A DNA stretch of 64,000 nucleotides from Sphingomonas gellani (GTDB lineage Bacteria; Pseudomonadota; Alphaproteobacteria; Sphingomonadales; Sphingomonadaceae): positions 186,001 to 250,000 of the forward strand of contig NZ_FOCF01000005.1 in the NCBI RefSeq assembly GCF_900110035.1, in the 5' to 3' direction. Under the pieces are notes generated by a model. That model was given only the letters and a program-made list of their open reading frames with translations. It had not been told where the DNA came from and did no database searches. This document shows, piece by piece, positions 52,151 through 61,985 of the stretch (the first letter of the stretch is position 1; every line of letters starts with the position of its first letter). The position numbers were made by a program, and so were the translations under genes.

Positions 52151-53751
52151 TAATAGCCCTGCCCCAAATCGCATCCCATCGCGGCCAGCGTCTGGGCCAG
52201 TTCCACCGTCTCGATCCCCTCCGCCACCGTTCGCTTGCCCAGCGCCTGGGCGAGGCTCAGCACCGCGCGCACGATCGCGATCTTGTCGCGGTCGGCCAGC
52301 ATGCCGGTGACGAAGCTGCGATCCATCTTGAGAATGTCGATCGGCAGTTTCTGGAGATAGGCGAGGTTGGAATAGCCGGTGCCGAAATCGTCCAGCGCCA
52401 GCGTGGCGCCCAGCTCCCTCAACGACCACATGGCCCCGGCGATCCGGTCGGGATCGGTGACAAGGGCGCTTTCGGTCAGCTCCAACGTCAGCCGATCGCC
52501 CGAGATGCCCGCCGCGGTCAGCGCCTCGGCGACGGCGTCCGGTACGGCGTCCCGTTGCAGCTGGATCGCGGACAGGTTGACCGCCATGCGCGCGCCGCAA
52601 TGGCCGCCCGTCACCGCATCCCACTGTGCAAGAGTCTGCGCCGCCTCGTCCAGCGCCCATCGGCCAAGCGGCACGATCAGCCCCGACTCCTCGGCGACGG
52701 GAATGAACTGCCCGGGCTCCACCGCCCGCCCATCGTCATCCGTCCAGCGGGCGAGCGATTCGAAGCCGACCAGATGGCCGGTCACCAGATCGTGGATGGG
52801 CTGGTAGCTGAGCCGAAGCTGCCGGTCCTCGATGGCGCGGCGCAGCGCGGTCTCCATGCCGAACTGCTCGCGCGCGATGGCGAATGCCTGGGGTTGATAG
52901 GTTTCGGTGGCGCCGGTCGCCTTTGCCCGCTTTACCGCGAATTGGGCGTGACGGATCAATTCCTCGACGTCGCCGGCACAATCCGTACCCAGCGCGATGC
53001 CGATCGAGCATTCCACGCCGATCTCGTAATCGGTCAGTCGGAAGGGCGTCGCCAATGCGCGGTGGATTCGCTGCGCGACCTGGTGGGCGTCCTCCGGCCC
53101 ATCGTCGATGGTCATCAGGATGCCGAACTCGTCCCCGCCGATCCGGGCCAGCGTGTCGCGCGCGCGCAGGGCTCCGCGGAGCCGGCGCGCCACGGTGATG
53201 AGCAGCTCGTCCCCGGCCAGCGAGCCGAGACAGGCGTTGAACCGCCCGAATCGCGACAGGTCCACCACCAGCACGGCATGATGCGGATGATCCTGCGCCG
53301 CTTGTTCGATCAGGTCGGAAAAAGCCTCCCGATTCGGCAAACCGGTCAGGCTGTCGGTGGTCATCTCCCGCCGGAGGCTGCGTTCGGTCTGATGCTGGCT
53401 GGTCTGATCGAGCAGCGTCACGACGCATCGATTCGCGTCGGCCGCAGAAGCGCGGGCGATCGTCACCCGGTAATGCCGCCGTTCGAACGACTCGCCCTGT
53501 TCCCACTCGAAGTCGCGCCGCACCTCGTCGGAGCGAAGAAAGGCGTCGATTTGCGCCGCGCTGGCCACCAGGAACGGCGACGTCTCACCCTCGCCCAGCC
53601 TAGCCTGACGGAACGCCGCGTTGACGTCGTCCAGCCGGAAACCCTCACCGACACGCACTACATGCGCCGCCGGAACGGACACCAACTGGAGCCCCGCCTC
53701 GATCGGGTCGGGCGCAGCAGGCTGGAACAGGATGGACGCGAGTAAGCCCAT
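52069..53751 (-). CDS. GGDEF-EAL protein (c-di-GMP synthase/phosphodiesterase)
   Basis: 560-aa bifunctional-type signalling protein. A PAS-like N-terminus (about 20-115) precedes the GGDEF domain with RIGGDEF (Gly205-Phe209) intact and an inhibitory RxxD site (Arg196-Asp199) five residues before it. The EAL domain reads GFESLARW for the EAL motif, LDDFGTGYS, ILKMDRSFV and VAEGIE, so the metal and catalytic residues are retained. Both activities could be real. No membrane helix, so cytosolic. A PilZ receptor is encoded at 14.7 kb. Convergent, overlapping the CCA-adding gene by 82 bp. Confidence 0.93.
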   Translation of the reverse strand: MGLLASILFQPAAPDPIEAGLQLVSVPAAHVVRVGEGFRLDDVNAAFRQARLGEGETSPFLVASAAQIDAFLRSDEVRRDFEWEQGESFERRHYRVTIARASAADANRCVVTLLDQTSQHQTERSLRREMTTDSLTGLPNREAFSDLIEQAAQDHPHHAVLVVDLSRFGRFNACLGSLAGDELLITVARRLRGALRARDTLARIGGDEFGILMTIDDGPEDAHQVAQRIHRALATPFRLTDYEIGVECSIGIALGTDCAGDVEELIRHAQFAVKRAKATGATETYQPQAFAIAREQFGMETALRRAIEDRQLRLSYQPIHDLVTGHLVGFESLARWTDDDGRAVEPGQFIPVAEESGLIVPLGRWALDEAAQTLAQWDAVTGGHCGARMAVNLSAIQLQRDAVPDAVAEALTAAGISGDRLTLELTESALVTDPDRIAGAMWSLRELGATLALDDFGTGYSNLAYLQKLPIDILKMDRSFVTGMLADRDKIAIVRAVLSLAQALGKRTVAEGIETVELAQTLAAMGCDLGQGYYYGRPLEVEDALALLLLRNDAATTSAS

Positions 53752-53794
53752 GACCCGTCCCGCCTAACGCAGGAAGGTTAAGACCCGCTGAAAC

Positions 53795-56050
53795 TCAACT
53801 GTCTGCGAACCGGTTGTTTCGCGGGAAACCCGTGGGCGGCATCCGCCCCGCCGCGCCGCGCGCCGCGCGCCATGGTCCCAGGTCCGCCTCCGACCGCGTC
53901 CGCCCGGTTTCCCCACCCATCGGCCAACTAAGGCCGTCGGCATAGCGGAACGTGACCGCGTCCGACAGGCCGCCGTCCCGGTACCGCTGGACCTGCAACC
54001 CCTGCCCTCGACCCATCTCCACCAGCTCGTTGAGCGGGAACACCAGCATCTTGCGGTTGTCGCCGATCACGGCGACGTAATCGTCACCGACCGCGATGGC
54101 GCGCGCCACCTTCAGCACGGCGCCGGTGCGCGGCGTCAGCACCGTCTTGCCCTTGCGCGTTTCCGCCATGACCTCCGCGACATTGGCGACGAAGCCGCGC
54201 CCGTCCGATGCCACGACCAGCAGCTTGGCCGCGCGGGACGCGGGAAGCAGGGTGACGATGCCGGCGTTGCCGTCCAGGTCCACCATGGCGCGCACCGGCT
54301 CGCCAAAGCCGCGTCCGCCCGGCAGCTTGTCCGCGGCGAGCGTGTAGAACCGCCCGTTCTCCGCCGCCATCAACAGCTTGTCCGTGGTCTGCGCATGAAA
54401 GGCGAAGGCCGGGCCGTCACCCTCCTTGAACTTCAGCGTCTCGGCGGAGGCGAGTTCGACATGCCCCTTCATGGCGCGGATCCATCCGCGTTTGGACAGG
54501 ATCACGGTGATCGGCTCCCGCTCGATCATCGCCTCCAGCGGGATTTCGCGCGCGGGCGCCGCTTCTTCCACCCCGGTCCGCCGCCGGCCAAGTTCCGTGT
54601 CGGCGCCGTAGCGGTCGCGGACGCGCGTCAGGTCCCGCTTCATGCGCGTCCGCTGCCGCGCCTCGGACCCCAGCAGCTGCGTCAGATCGGCCTGTTCCTT
54701 GTCCAGCTTGGCACGCTCGCCCCGGATCTCGAATTCCTCCAGCCGGCGCAGCGATCGCAGCCGCATGTTCAGGATCGCCTCCGCCTGCCGGTCGGTCAGG
54801 CTGAACTCTTCAATCATCACCGCCTTCGGCTCATCCTCCGTTCGGATGATCTCGATCACCCGGTCGAGGTTGAGGTAAGCGACCAGATAGCCGTCGAGCA
54901 GTTCGATGCGATCGGCGATCTTGGCCAGCCGATGCTCGGTCCGGCGGCGCAGCACCACGAACTGATGCTCCACCCATGCGAACAACGCCTCGCGCAGCGA
55001 CATGACGCGCGGGGTGCGATCCTTGTCCAGGACGTTGAGGTTCAGCCCGATGCGCGTTTCGAGATCGGTCAGCCGGAACAGGCCGTCCATCATCACGCCC
55101 GCATCCACCGTGCGGGCGCGTGGCTCCAGCACGATGCGCACCGCCGCGTCCGACTCGTCGCGCACGTCCGCCAGGATCGGCAGCTTCCGATCGTTGATAA
55201 GGCCGGCGATCTGCTCGATCAGCTTGCCCTTCTGGATGCCGTAAGGGATTTCGGTGACGACAGCCTGCCAGCCGCCGCCCTTTTCCTTCTCCACCGTCCA
55301 GCGCGCGCGGACGCGGAAGCTGCCGCGCCCGGTCGCGTAGCTTTCGCGGATCACGGCCGCCGGATCGACCACCAGGCCGCCAGTCGGAAAGTCGGGTCCC
55401 TTCACATGATCGAGCGGATCGGCGGCGGGGTCGTCGATCAGCGCGATCGCCGCGTCGAGCAGCTCGGCCGCGTTGTGCGGCGGGATGCTGGTCGCCATGC
55501 CGACCGCGATGCCGCTGGCGCCGTTCGCCAACAGGTTCGGGAACAGGCCCGGGAACAGCTCCGGCTCCTGTTCTTCGCCATTATAGGTCGGGCGGTACGC
55601 GACCGCATCCTCGTCCAGCCCGTCCATAAGGTCGATGGCGACCGTGGTCAGGCGCGCCTCCGTGTAGCGGTAGGCGGCGGCGTTATCGCCGTCGATGTTG
55701 CCGAAATTGCCCTGCCCGTCGACCAGCGGATACCGCAGCGCGAAATCCTGGGCCAGGCGTACCATGGCGTCGTACACCGACTGGTCGCCATGCGGGTGGT
55801 ACTTGCCGATCACGTCGCCGACCACGCGCGCGCACTTCTTGTACCCCGATGCCGGATCCAATCGCAGCAGGCGCATCGCCCATAACAGGCGGCGATGAAC
55901 CGGCTTCAGCCCGTCGCGTACGTCCGGCAGCGACCGCGCGGTGATCGTCGACAGCGCGTACACCAGATAGCGTTCCGACAAGGCGGAATCGAAGGGCGCA
56001 TCGACGATCGCGTCGAACGGATCGGAAAGGTCTGTAGCCATTGCAGCCAC
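53795..56050 (-). CDS. parC: DNA topoisomerase IV subunit A
   Basis: 751-aa type IIA topoisomerase subunit that decatenates chromosomes. Catalytic Tyr129 in [10 protein letters not shown] with the usual QRDR region [21 protein letters not shown] and [14 protein letters not shown]-terminal beta-propeller blades follow, with no GyrA box (QRRGGKG), supporting ParC over GyrA. At the positions of E. coli ParC Ser80 and Glu84 this protein has Gln90 and Asp94. ATG 56041 is an alternative start. Confidence 0.93.
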   Translation of the reverse strand: MAAMATDLSDPFDAIVDAPFDSALSERYLVYALSTITARSLPDVRDGLKPVHRRLLWAMRLLRLDPASGYKKCARVVGDVIGKYHPHGDQSVYDAMVRLAQDFALRYPLVDGQGNFGNIDGDNAAAYRYTEARLTTVAIDLMDGLDEDAVAYRPTYNGEEQEPELFPGLFPNLLANGASGIAVGMATSIPPHNAAELLDAAIALIDDPAADPLDHVKGPDFPTGGLVVDPAAVIRESYATGRGSFRVRARWTVEKEKGGGWQAVVTEIPYGIQKGKLIEQIAGLINDRKLPILADVRDESDAAVRIVLEPRARTVDAGVMMDGLFRLTDLETRIGLNLNVLDKDRTPRVMSLREALFAWVEHQFVVLRRRTEHRLAKIADRIELLDGYLVAYLNLDRVIEIIRTEDEPKAVMIEEFSLTDRQAEAILNMRLRSLRRLEEFEIRGERAKLDKEQADLTQLLGSEARQRTRMKRDLTRVRDRYGADTELGRRRTGVEEAAPAREIPLEAMIEREPITVILSKRGWIRAMKGHVELASAETLKFKEGDGPAFAFHAQTTDKLLMAAENGRFYTLAADKLPGGRGFGEPVRAMVDLDGNAGIVTLLPASRAAKLLVVASDGRGFVANVAEVMAETRKGKTVLTPRTGAVLKVARAIAVGDDYVAVIGDNRKMLVFPLNELVEMGRGQGLQVQRYRDGGLSDAVTFRYADGLSWPMGGETGRTRSEADLGPWRAARGAAGRMPPTGFPRNNRFADS

Positions 56051-56110
56051 GAATAGCAGCGGATCGCGCCTTAGGCGAGTTCCGCCTCTGTTCCGTCATC
56101 GGGAACGGGT

Positions 56111-57289
56111 TCAGGAACGCCGATGTTCCGCCACCGCACGCTGCAACAAGGCGCGGTGCTGGCGTCCCGTCTCCGCCCAGTCATAGCGTTCGGCATAGCG
56201 ACGCGTGGCGACACGATCGGGCAAATTGCCGAGAAGCGTCTGCAGCGCCGACCGGATCGCCTCGTCCGACCGGTCCGCGGCCAGCACCCCCGCCTCCGGT
56301 ACGCGCACCACGTCGGGGGAGCCCCAGACCGGGGTAGCCACCAGCGGGGTGCCGCAGGCGATGCTTTCCAGCAGCACGTTGGCGATGCCCTCCCGATCCG
56401 AACACAGCACGGTGACGTCCGAACCGCCGTACAGGTCGGGCAAGTCGGCCTGGTCGACATGGCCGAGGAAGCGGACGCGATCGGCGACGCCTTGGCTCTG
56501 GGCGAGTTGCCGCAACGCTCCCTCGCAAGGGCCGTCGCCGGCGATCACCAGCCGTACCCCCGGCATCTCCGCAATCGCGCGGATCGCAAAATCGTGTCCT
56601 TTGCGCTCGATCAAATGCCCGACCGACAACACAGTCGGCCCGTCGAAGCCCTGCCGCGCCCGAGTGGCCGAGCGGTTCACCGGCGGGACGAACAGCTCCA
56701 GATCGACGCCGTGCTCCACGACATGCAACTTCTCCGGCGGGGCGCCCATCTCCGCCAGGGCATCGACCAACGCGCCGCAGACGGCCGTGGTCGCCGAAGA
56801 CTGCCGCACGGCATCCAGAATCATGGCGCGGCTGGGCGCCCAATGCGGGATCAGGCTGACGTCGGTACCCAGCGCCGACATGACCAGCGGCCGGTCGAAC
56901 CGTTTCGCGAGCCACGCCGCCGCAACCCCGTCCGGGTATAGATAATATGCGTCGATCACGTCGAAATCGAACGTGCGGCGCAGCCGCCTGAGCGGGCCGT
57001 ACAGCGATGCCGCCATCAGCATCGGCCCGATCGTCTGCCCGACCTTGGGCACCACGGGGTAGCGCGGATGCTCGATCTGCAACCCGCGTCGGTTCTCCCG
57101 GGCAGCGACCCGCGCCATCTCGCCGTACCGGCCCCAGCGCTCACCGGCGAAGGGGAACCACGGCACCGGCGCGATCACGCGTGCCTCGTCCGCCGGGCTC
57201 AGGGTGTGGGCCAGGCGATGCTCGATGAAGATCCCGTGGCGCCGCTGGACCGCATTGGGGAACAGGCTGGACAGGACGAGGACCTTCAT
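56111..57289 (-). CDS. GT4-type glycosyltransferase
   Basis: 392-aa GT-B glycosyltransferase. N-terminal MKVLVLSSLFPNAVQRRHGIFIEHRLA and the central FDVIDAYYLYPDGVAA belong to the acceptor domain; EHGVDLELFVPP, LIERKGHDFAI, IAGDGPCEGALRQLA and DREGIANVLLESIACGTPLVA (with the E-x7-E region) belong to the donor domain. Similar proteins act in exopolysaccharide or O-antigen synthesis, sometimes exosortase-linked; there is no cluster here to decide. GGGGG precedes the ATG. Confidence 0.87.
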   Translation of the reverse strand: MKVLVLSSLFPNAVQRRHGIFIEHRLAHTLSPADEARVIAPVPWFPFAGERWGRYGEMARVAARENRRGLQIEHPRYPVVPKVGQTIGPMLMAASLYGPLRRLRRTFDFDVIDAYYLYPDGVAAAWLAKRFDRPLVMSALGTDVSLIPHWAPSRAMILDAVRQSSATTAVCGALVDALAEMGAPPEKLHVVEHGVDLELFVPPVNRSATRARQGFDGPTVLSVGHLIERKGHDFAIRAIAEMPGVRLVIAGDGPCEGALRQLAQSQGVADRVRFLGHVDQADLPDLYGGSDVTVLCSDREGIANVLLESIACGTPLVATPVWGSPDVVRVPEAGVLAADRSDEAIRSALQTLLGNLPDRVATRRYAERYDWAETGRQHRALLQRAVAEHRRS

Positions 57290-57348
57290 GCCGCCCCCTT
57301 ACCCACCATCCGGTAAAGGTAAGGTTCCCGTCGCGGTGCCTCCGCGCC

Positions 57349-58035
57349 TCAGCCCGGTTGGGTGGCCGGCTTTGCACCGGGTACGGTCCCGGGCACGGGC
57401 ACCAGTTCGTACATGTCCAGCGCTGCGCCCTGCCCGGCCCTGTCCATGATCAGGCGCCAGCGAAACGGCGCAACCCGCTCCACGATGCCGACCTGATCGG
57501 CGGAAGCATCCTGCCCATAGGTACCGCCACCGCCGCGCACGCCGGCGGTCCGCATCGTGCCCAGAAACACCTGTCGCCTGTCGCCATCGGGATGCAGATA
57601 GCCTTGCGGCAGGTTGGACCCGGTCTGCTTGGTGAAGGACAGCCCCTTCGGCCCGATATCGACATAGCAGAAGTCGGGCGCGAACGCCTGAAAGCGGCCT
57701 CGACCGCCGAAGCGCAGCAACCGGCAGTAATAGGAGCCGGGCGGCAGTTGCGGCATCTGCTGCGCAGCGTCGGTGTCGACCAGCGGCCCTTCCGCACGCA
57801 TCCGCCCCGCCAGATGCGCGGGTACACCGGCGCGCGCCTGCGCCAGGCGTCCGGGCAGCGCCTCGATTCGCGCGATGTCGGCGGGCGTGGCGATCGTCTG
57901 CCAAGTCGGCGTCTGGCCCGCGTGCGCCAGCTCGACGACCGCCGCCGGCTTGGCCGACACGACCGCTTGATGCGATGCGCACCCCGGAAGGGCGAGCGCG
58001 AGCATCGCCGATAAAGCGAGGCCGCGGATGGTCAT
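57349..58035 (-). CDS. DUF4893 lipoprotein
   Basis: 228-aa lipoprotein from the ATG at 58035, with GGAGATCG upstream; a much longer open frame continues upstream but only this start has a signal peptide. Lipobox ALPGCASHQ (Cys19). The mature protein has PPGSYYCRLLRFGGRG, FCYVDIGPKGLSFTKQTGSNLPQGYLHPDGDRR and RTAGVRGGGGTYGQDASADQVGIVERVAPFRWRL, which fit DUF4893 of sphingomonads. Role unknown. Tandem CtrA-like repeats lie 45-80 bp upstream. Confidence 0.78.
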   Translation of the reverse strand: MTIRGLALSAMLALALPGCASHQAVVSAKPAAVVELAHAGQTPTWQTIATPADIARIEALPGRLAQARAGVPAHLAGRMRAEGPLVDTDAAQQMPQLPPGSYYCRLLRFGGRGRFQAFAPDFCYVDIGPKGLSFTKQTGSNLPQGYLHPDGDRRQVFLGTMRTAGVRGGGGTYGQDASADQVGIVERVAPFRWRLIMDRAGQGAALDMYELVPVPGTVPGAKPATQPG

Positions 58036-58079
58036 GTCGATCTCCAAATGCCGGCGGCCTTCAGCAAGGGCCCAATCCG

Positions 58080-58115
58080 TTAACGAATGGTGCACTTCGG
58101 AGATTAACGAATGGT
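58080..58115 (-). promoter_or_regulatory. Tandem 12-bp repeats resembling CtrA sites
   Basis: TTAACGAATGGT occurs exactly twice (58080-58091 and 58104-58115), 24 bp apart, 45-80 bp upstream of the DUF4893 gene and 150-190 bp from purC. On the minus strand the second copy reads TTTA-N7-TTAA, one mismatch from the CtrA consensus TTAA-N7-TTAA; the first copy has only one half. A 24-bp phase fits side-by-side binding. Confidence 0.4.
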
Positions 58116-58266
58116 AAACGCGTGCACTGATCGAGGTGCCGTGGGCACGGCAGCCACGATTGCACCCCCCTGCCCCATGGCCTATAGGCCGCCGCCAGCC
58201 GGGCCCCGGCAACGCGACGGTCAGTCGCGCTCGACGGGGCCGCACCGTTTCCAGGGGACTCCGCCG

Positions 58267-59046
58267 ATGGCTCGCCGCCGCCAGATCTATGAGGGCAAGG
58301 CCAAGATCCTGTACGAGGGTCCCGAGCCAGGCACCCTGATCCAGTATTTCAAGGATGACGCCACCGCCTTCAATGCCCAGAAAAAGGGCACGATCAACGG
58401 CAAGGGCGTGCTGAACAACCGGATCTCCGAGCACATCTACACGCTGCTCGGCACAATCGGCGTGCCGACCCACTTTATCCGCCGGCTGAACATGCGCGAA
58501 CAGCTGATCCGTCAGGTGGAGATCGTGCCGGTGGAGGTGATGGTCCGCAACATCGCGGCCGGCAGCCTGTCCAAGCGGCTGGGCATCGAAGAGGGGACGC
58601 AGCTTCCTCGCACGATCATCGAATACGCCTACAAGTCTGACGAGCTCGGCGATCCGATGATCACGGACGAGCACATCGCCGCATTCGGCTGGGCGACGCA
58701 GGAGGAGATGCACGACATCGCCGACCTGGCGATCCGCGTGAACGACTTCCTGACCGGCCTTTTCGCCGGCGTCGGCATCCGTCTGGTCGACTTCAAGCTC
58801 GAATTCGGTCGCATTTGGGACAATGATTACGGCCGCATCATCCTGGCCGACGAGATCAGCCCCGACTGCTGCCGGCTGTGGGACATGGAATCCAACGAAA
58901 AGCTCGACAAGGACCGGTTCCGCCGCGACCTGGGCGGCGAGGTGGAAGCCTATCAGGAGGTGGCGCGTCGCCTCGGCCTGCTGCCGGAGGGTGGCGAGAC
59001 TGCGGTGCTGGACATGGACGAACACCGCAAGAAGCGCGGCCGCTGA
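58267..59046 (+). CDS. purC: Phosphoribosylaminoimidazole-succinocarboxamide synthase
   Basis: 259-aa SAICAR synthetase, purine biosynthesis. The ATG at 58267 ([18 protein letters not shown]) has AGGGGA upstream; a longer frame upstream is not family-like. Motifs: [54 protein letters not shown], and [10 protein letters not shown] with [12 protein letters not shown]. Length and order are standard. Followed by an antisense small gene and purS-purQ; purL is not in the window. Confidence 0.96.
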   Translation: MARRRQIYEGKAKILYEGPEPGTLIQYFKDDATAFNAQKKGTINGKGVLNNRISEHIYTLLGTIGVPTHFIRRLNMREQLIRQVEIVPVEVMVRNIAAGSLSKRLGIEEGTQLPRTIIEYAYKSDELGDPMITDEHIAAFGWATQEEMHDIADLAIRVNDFLTGLFAGVGIRLVDFKLEFGRIWDNDYGRIILADEISPDCCRLWDMESNEKLDKDRFRRDLGGEVEAYQEVARRLGLLPEGGETAVLDMDEHRKKRGR

Positions 59047-59071
59047 TCCTTGTGCGCCCGTGTCCGGACGA

Positions 59072-59221
59072 TCAGGTCCGGACGCGGTAGCCGCAGATGA
59101 TGCCGAACAGGAAGGTGGTGAACAGCGCCAGCTGGACATGCCCCGCGGGATCGTCCCAGCCGACGAACTGATTGCCGAACGCGAACAACGCGATGAACAT
59201 GATCATGGCCAGACCCGCCAT
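59072..59221 (-). CDS. Small membrane protein between purC and purS
   Basis: 49-aa protein from the ATG at 59221, with a strong GGAAAGGAAG site. Two hydrophobic stretches (MAGLAMIMFIALFAFGNQ and HVQLALFTTFLFGIICGY) predict an inner membrane hairpin with a short loop. It is antisense to the flanking pur genes. Similar small proteins are found at this position in sphingomonads. Function unknown. Confidence 0.6.
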   Translation of the reverse strand: MAGLAMIMFIALFAFGNQFVGWDDPAGHVQLALFTTFLFGIICGYRVRT

Positions 59222-59388
59222 GGCACTTCCTTTCCGACGCCGCCGGTCACCCGTTCGGCAGGTCCCGCATCGTCGTCGGCGCGGGTGAACATCGCCTTCC
59301 GCCCGATGGTAAAGCCGATGCAAACCTTGCCCGCGGACCGGCTGGGCGGCATAGCGGCGCGCGTCACAGCCGGGACAGACACCACGCC

Positions 59389-59619
59389 ATGAAGCTTCGT
59401 ATCTTTGTCACGCTCAAGCCGGGGGTCCTCGACCCGCAGGGCCGCGCGATCCACCACGCCTTGGGCTCGCTCGGCTTCGCAGGGGTGGACGATGTTCGCG
59501 CCGGCAAACTGATCGAGATGCAGGTCGCCGATGACACCGACGACGCGGCGATCGACGCGATGTGTCGCCAGCTTCTCGCCAACACGGTGATCGAGAATTA
59601 CCGGGTGGAACGGGCGTGA
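59389..59619 (+). CDS. purS: Phosphoribosylformylglycinamidine synthase, PurS subunit
   Basis: 76-aa structural subunit of the three-part FGAM synthase. Family pattern: [30 protein letters not shown], then [14 protein letters not shown] and [10 protein letters not shown]. It bridges PurQ and PurL. The stop overlaps the purQ GTG by four bases, so translation is coupled. Confidence 0.95.
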   Translation: MKLRIFVTLKPGVLDPQGRAIHHALGSLGFAGVDDVRAGKLIEMQVADDTDDAAIDAMCRQLLANTVIENYRVERA

Positions 59620-60284
59620 AGACCGCCGTTATCGTCTTTCCGGGCTCCAATTGCGACCGCGACCTCGCTGTGGCGCTGGAGGACGTGACCGGCACCCGCC
59701 CGGACATGGTGTGGCATGGCGACTCGGCGTTGCCCGACGGCGTTGGCCTGGTCGCAGTGCCCGGTGGCTTCTCCTATGGCGATTATCTCCGCTCCGGCGC
59801 GATCGCGGCGCGGTCGCCGGTCATGCGCGCGGTCGTCGAACAGGCGAACCGCGGCCTGCCCGTGCTGGGCGTGTGCAATGGTTTCCAGGTCCTGACGGAG
59901 GCCGGGCTGTTGCCGGGGGCTCTGATGCGCAATGCCGGGCTGAACTTCGTCTGCCGGGACGTGCCGCTGGTGGTGCAGAACAGCCAGACGGCCTTCACCA
60001 GCCGTTATGAGGCAGGCGAGACGATCAGCGTCCCCGTGGCGCACCATGACGGCAATTACTTCGCGGATGACGCCACGCTCGACCGGCTGGAGGGCGAAGG
60101 GCGGGTCGCATTCCGCTACGGCGAAGAGGTCAACGGTTCGGCCCGGCGCATTGCCGGCATCGTCAGCGCGTCCGGGAACGTGCTGGGCATGATGCCCCAT
60201 CCGGAGCGTCGCGTCGAATCCGCGCATGGTGGCTCCGACGGCCGGCGCCTGTTCGAAGGATTGCTGGAGGCGGTCGGCGCCTGA
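59616..60284 (+). CDS. purQ: Phosphoribosylformylglycinamidine synthase, PurQ subunit
   Basis: 222-aa class I glutamine amidotransferase supplying ammonia to PurL. Start GTG at 59616 within the purS stop (GTGA). [14 protein letters not shown], nucleophile Cys87 in [11 protein letters not shown], and MMPHPERR with the His-x-Glu of the triad. A slightly lower length than the PurL-fused form, as expected. Purine pathway with purC and purS here and purF at 43 kb. Confidence 0.96.
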   Translation: MKTAVIVFPGSNCDRDLAVALEDVTGTRPDMVWHGDSALPDGVGLVAVPGGFSYGDYLRSGAIAARSPVMRAVVEQANRGLPVLGVCNGFQVLTEAGLLPGALMRNAGLNFVCRDVPLVVQNSQTAFTSRYEAGETISVPVAHHDGNYFADDATLDRLEGEGRVAFRYGEEVNGSARRIAGIVSASGNVLGMMPHPERRVESAHGGSDGRRLFEGLLEAVGA

Positions 60285-60302
60285 TCCGGCCGCGCGTCGG
60301 GG

Positions 60303-61058
60303 TCACACCCGCGTGCGGAATGGCGAGAAGTCGGTGTGACGGTCGTACACGTCGATGCCCTCCCGCCGCTTCAGGAATCCGACTACCAGATAAGTGACCG
60401 GCGTCAGCACCACCTCCCAAGCGACCTTCAGGACGAACTGGCTCAGCATCACGGCGCCCAGCGCCCCGGTCGGCCAGTCGGGCAGGCTGTAAAAGGCGAG
60501 CGGATAGAATAACAGGCTGTCCGCCCCCTCCCCCACGATGGTGGAGCCGATCGTGCGGGTCCACAGCCAGCGCCCGTCCGTCCACAGCTTCATCTTGGCG
60601 AGCACCAGCGAGTTCAGGAAGTCGCCGGCCCAGAACGCGACCAGCGATGCGCCGATGATGCGCCAGCCGGCCCCGAACACCCGCTCGTACGCCGGTTGTC
60701 CGTTCCACCCCGGCGCGACCGGCAGGTGCACGACCGTCCATTCCATGATCGCCATGAACGCCAATCCGGCGAAGCCGGCCCAGATCACGCGTCGCGCACG
60801 GGCATAGCCATAGACCTCCGTCAGCACGTCATCGATGACATAAGCAATCGGGAAGAACAGGATCCCCGCGCCGAACGGCCAGGTCCCGATGCCGGGAAGG
60901 GTGATGACCGACCGCTTCTCCGCCCCCACGACGTTGGACAGCAGCAGCACGACGACGAACGCCGCCATCACGAAGTCGTAATAGCGCAACTCGCCGCCGC
61001 GCACCGCTCCTGCCTCCACTTTACGCGGCGCGTCGGGCGTCGTCTGGTCCTTGTCCAT
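60303..61058 (-). CDS. Queuosine precursor transporter (QPTR/YhhQ)
   Basis: 251-aa membrane protein of the DUF165/ECF-like YhhQ family importing preQ0/preQ1 for tRNA modification. About six hydrophobic segments, and the typical ALFFPIAYVIDDVLTEVYGYARARRVIWAGF (as GILFFPIAYVIDDVLTEVYGYARAR), VFGAGWRIIGASLVAFWAGDFLNSLVLAKMK, and GADSLLFYPLAFY. A 30-residue acidic N-terminus precedes the first helix. Converges with purQ. Confidence 0.9.
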   Translation of the reverse strand: MDKDQTTPDAPRKVEAGAVRGGELRYYDFVMAAFVVVLLLSNVVGAEKRSVITLPGIGTWPFGAGILFFPIAYVIDDVLTEVYGYARARRVIWAGFAGLAFMAIMEWTVVHLPVAPGWNGQPAYERVFGAGWRIIGASLVAFWAGDFLNSLVLAKMKLWTDGRWLWTRTIGSTIVGEGADSLLFYPLAFYSLPDWPTGALGAVMLSQFVLKVAWEVVLTPVTYLVVGFLKRREGIDVYDRHTDFSPFRTRV

Positions 61059-61119
61059 GCCCCATGGTCATGATGCCGGTTTCGCGCCCGCGCAATCCGC
61101 GCTAGGTCGACAATCGCGC

Positions 61120-61196
61120 GCGCCCGTAGCTCAGTTGGATAGAGCACGAGCCTTCTAAGCTTGTGGTCGCTGGTTCGAATCCAGCCGGGCGCGCCA
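61120..61196 (+). tRNA. tRNA-Arg (anticodon UCU)
   Basis: 77 bases with CCA encoded (61194-61196). Acceptor stem GCGCCCG/CGGGCGC, D arm AGCTCAGTTGGATAGAGC, anticodon stem CGAGC/GCTTG enclosing loop CTTCTAA (anticodon TCT at 61154-61156), and T arm TGGTTCGAATCC. The anticodon decodes AGA. A 3' tRNA end is a common integrase target but no element adjoins it here. Confidence 0.97.
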
Positions 61197-61259
61197 GCCT
61201 CCACTCGGCCTGTCATCCTCCATTTAGCCGTTGCACCGCCGGAACGGCCGGCTAATCTC

Positions 61260-61985
61260 GTGATCGACACGGGGGATCATTTGGGATCGGCAGACTTGCA
61301 CGCTGCGGCTGGCGCCGCCCGGCGCCTGCACCAGGCGCATGCCGCGCTGCGTGCGGACGGCGACGTGCAGTTCCTGTTGCCGCCAATGGCGCCCCCCACC
61401 CCGCCGCCGGCATGGCTGGTGGCGCTGGGGCGATGGCTGCGCGACCTGCTGCGGCCGGTGGGACGTGGGCTGCGGTGGCTGGGCAGCTGGATGCCCGACG
61501 CGCCCTATGCCCGCGCGCTGTTGTGGAGCGTGATCGCGATCGCGGTTGCGGCCATGGCATGGGCGGCATGGAACAGGATTCGTGAGGGCGCGTGGCGTCT
61601 GCCCCGCTGGCGTCGCAAGGCGGTGGCGAGCGACGTGGCGCTCGAGGAGGAATGGTCGCCCGATGCAGCGCCGGTCCACGCCTGGTTGCAGGAGGCTGAC
61701 GCCCTCGCGGCCGACGGCCATTATGCGGAGGCTGCGCATCGGCTGCTGTTCCGCTCGGTCGAGGACATTGCACGCCGACGCCCCAGGCTGGTCCGCCCCG
61801 CGCTGACCAGCCGGGAGCTTGGCGCAGCCGGTGCCATCCCTGCCGCCGCCCGCACGCTGTTCGCCGACATCGCTGCGCTGGTGGAGCGCAGCCTGTTCGG
61901 CGGGCGGGGAGTCGATCGGGAAGAGTGGCTGGCGGCTCGGGATGCCTATACCCGCATGACGCTGGCGGAGGCGTGGCGCGCGTGA
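61260..61985 (+). CDS. DUF4129 domain-containing membrane protein
   Basis: About 241 aa from GTG 61260; TTG 61281, with GGGGGA before it, is the other candidate. One membrane helix (about 87-107, ALLWSVIAIAVAAMAWAAW) separates an amphipathic N-terminus from the cytoplasmic DUF4129 domain: VHAWLQEADALAADGHYAEAAHRLLFRSVEDIARRRPRLVRPALTSRELG. Coupled by GTGA to the DUF4350 gene. The known DUF4129-DUF4350-MoxR arrangement is thought to serve membrane/envelope protein maturation; exact role unknown. Confidence 0.8.
   Translation: MIDTGDHLGSADLHAAAGAARRLHQAHAALRADGDVQFLLPPMAPPTPPPAWLVALGRWLRDLLRPVGRGLRWLGSWMPDAPYARALLWSVIAIAVAAMAWAAWNRIREGAWRLPRWRRKAVASDVALEEEWSPDAAPVHAWLQEADALAADGHYAEAAHRLLFRSVEDIARRRPRLVRPALTSRELGAAGAIPAAARTLFADIAALVERSLFGGRGVDREEWLAARDAYTRMTLAEAWRA

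Noticed and set aside
57349-59139. Open frame of 596 codons opposite purC running into the DUF4893 gene
   Set aside because: Its first two thirds are antisense to the clearly real purC. Only the part from 58035 has a signal peptide, a ribosome site and family-like sequence.
61120-61260. tRNA-Arg 3' end as an integration site
   Set aside because: No integrase, no direct repeat of the tRNA end and no change in gene content were seen in the following 2.8 kb.
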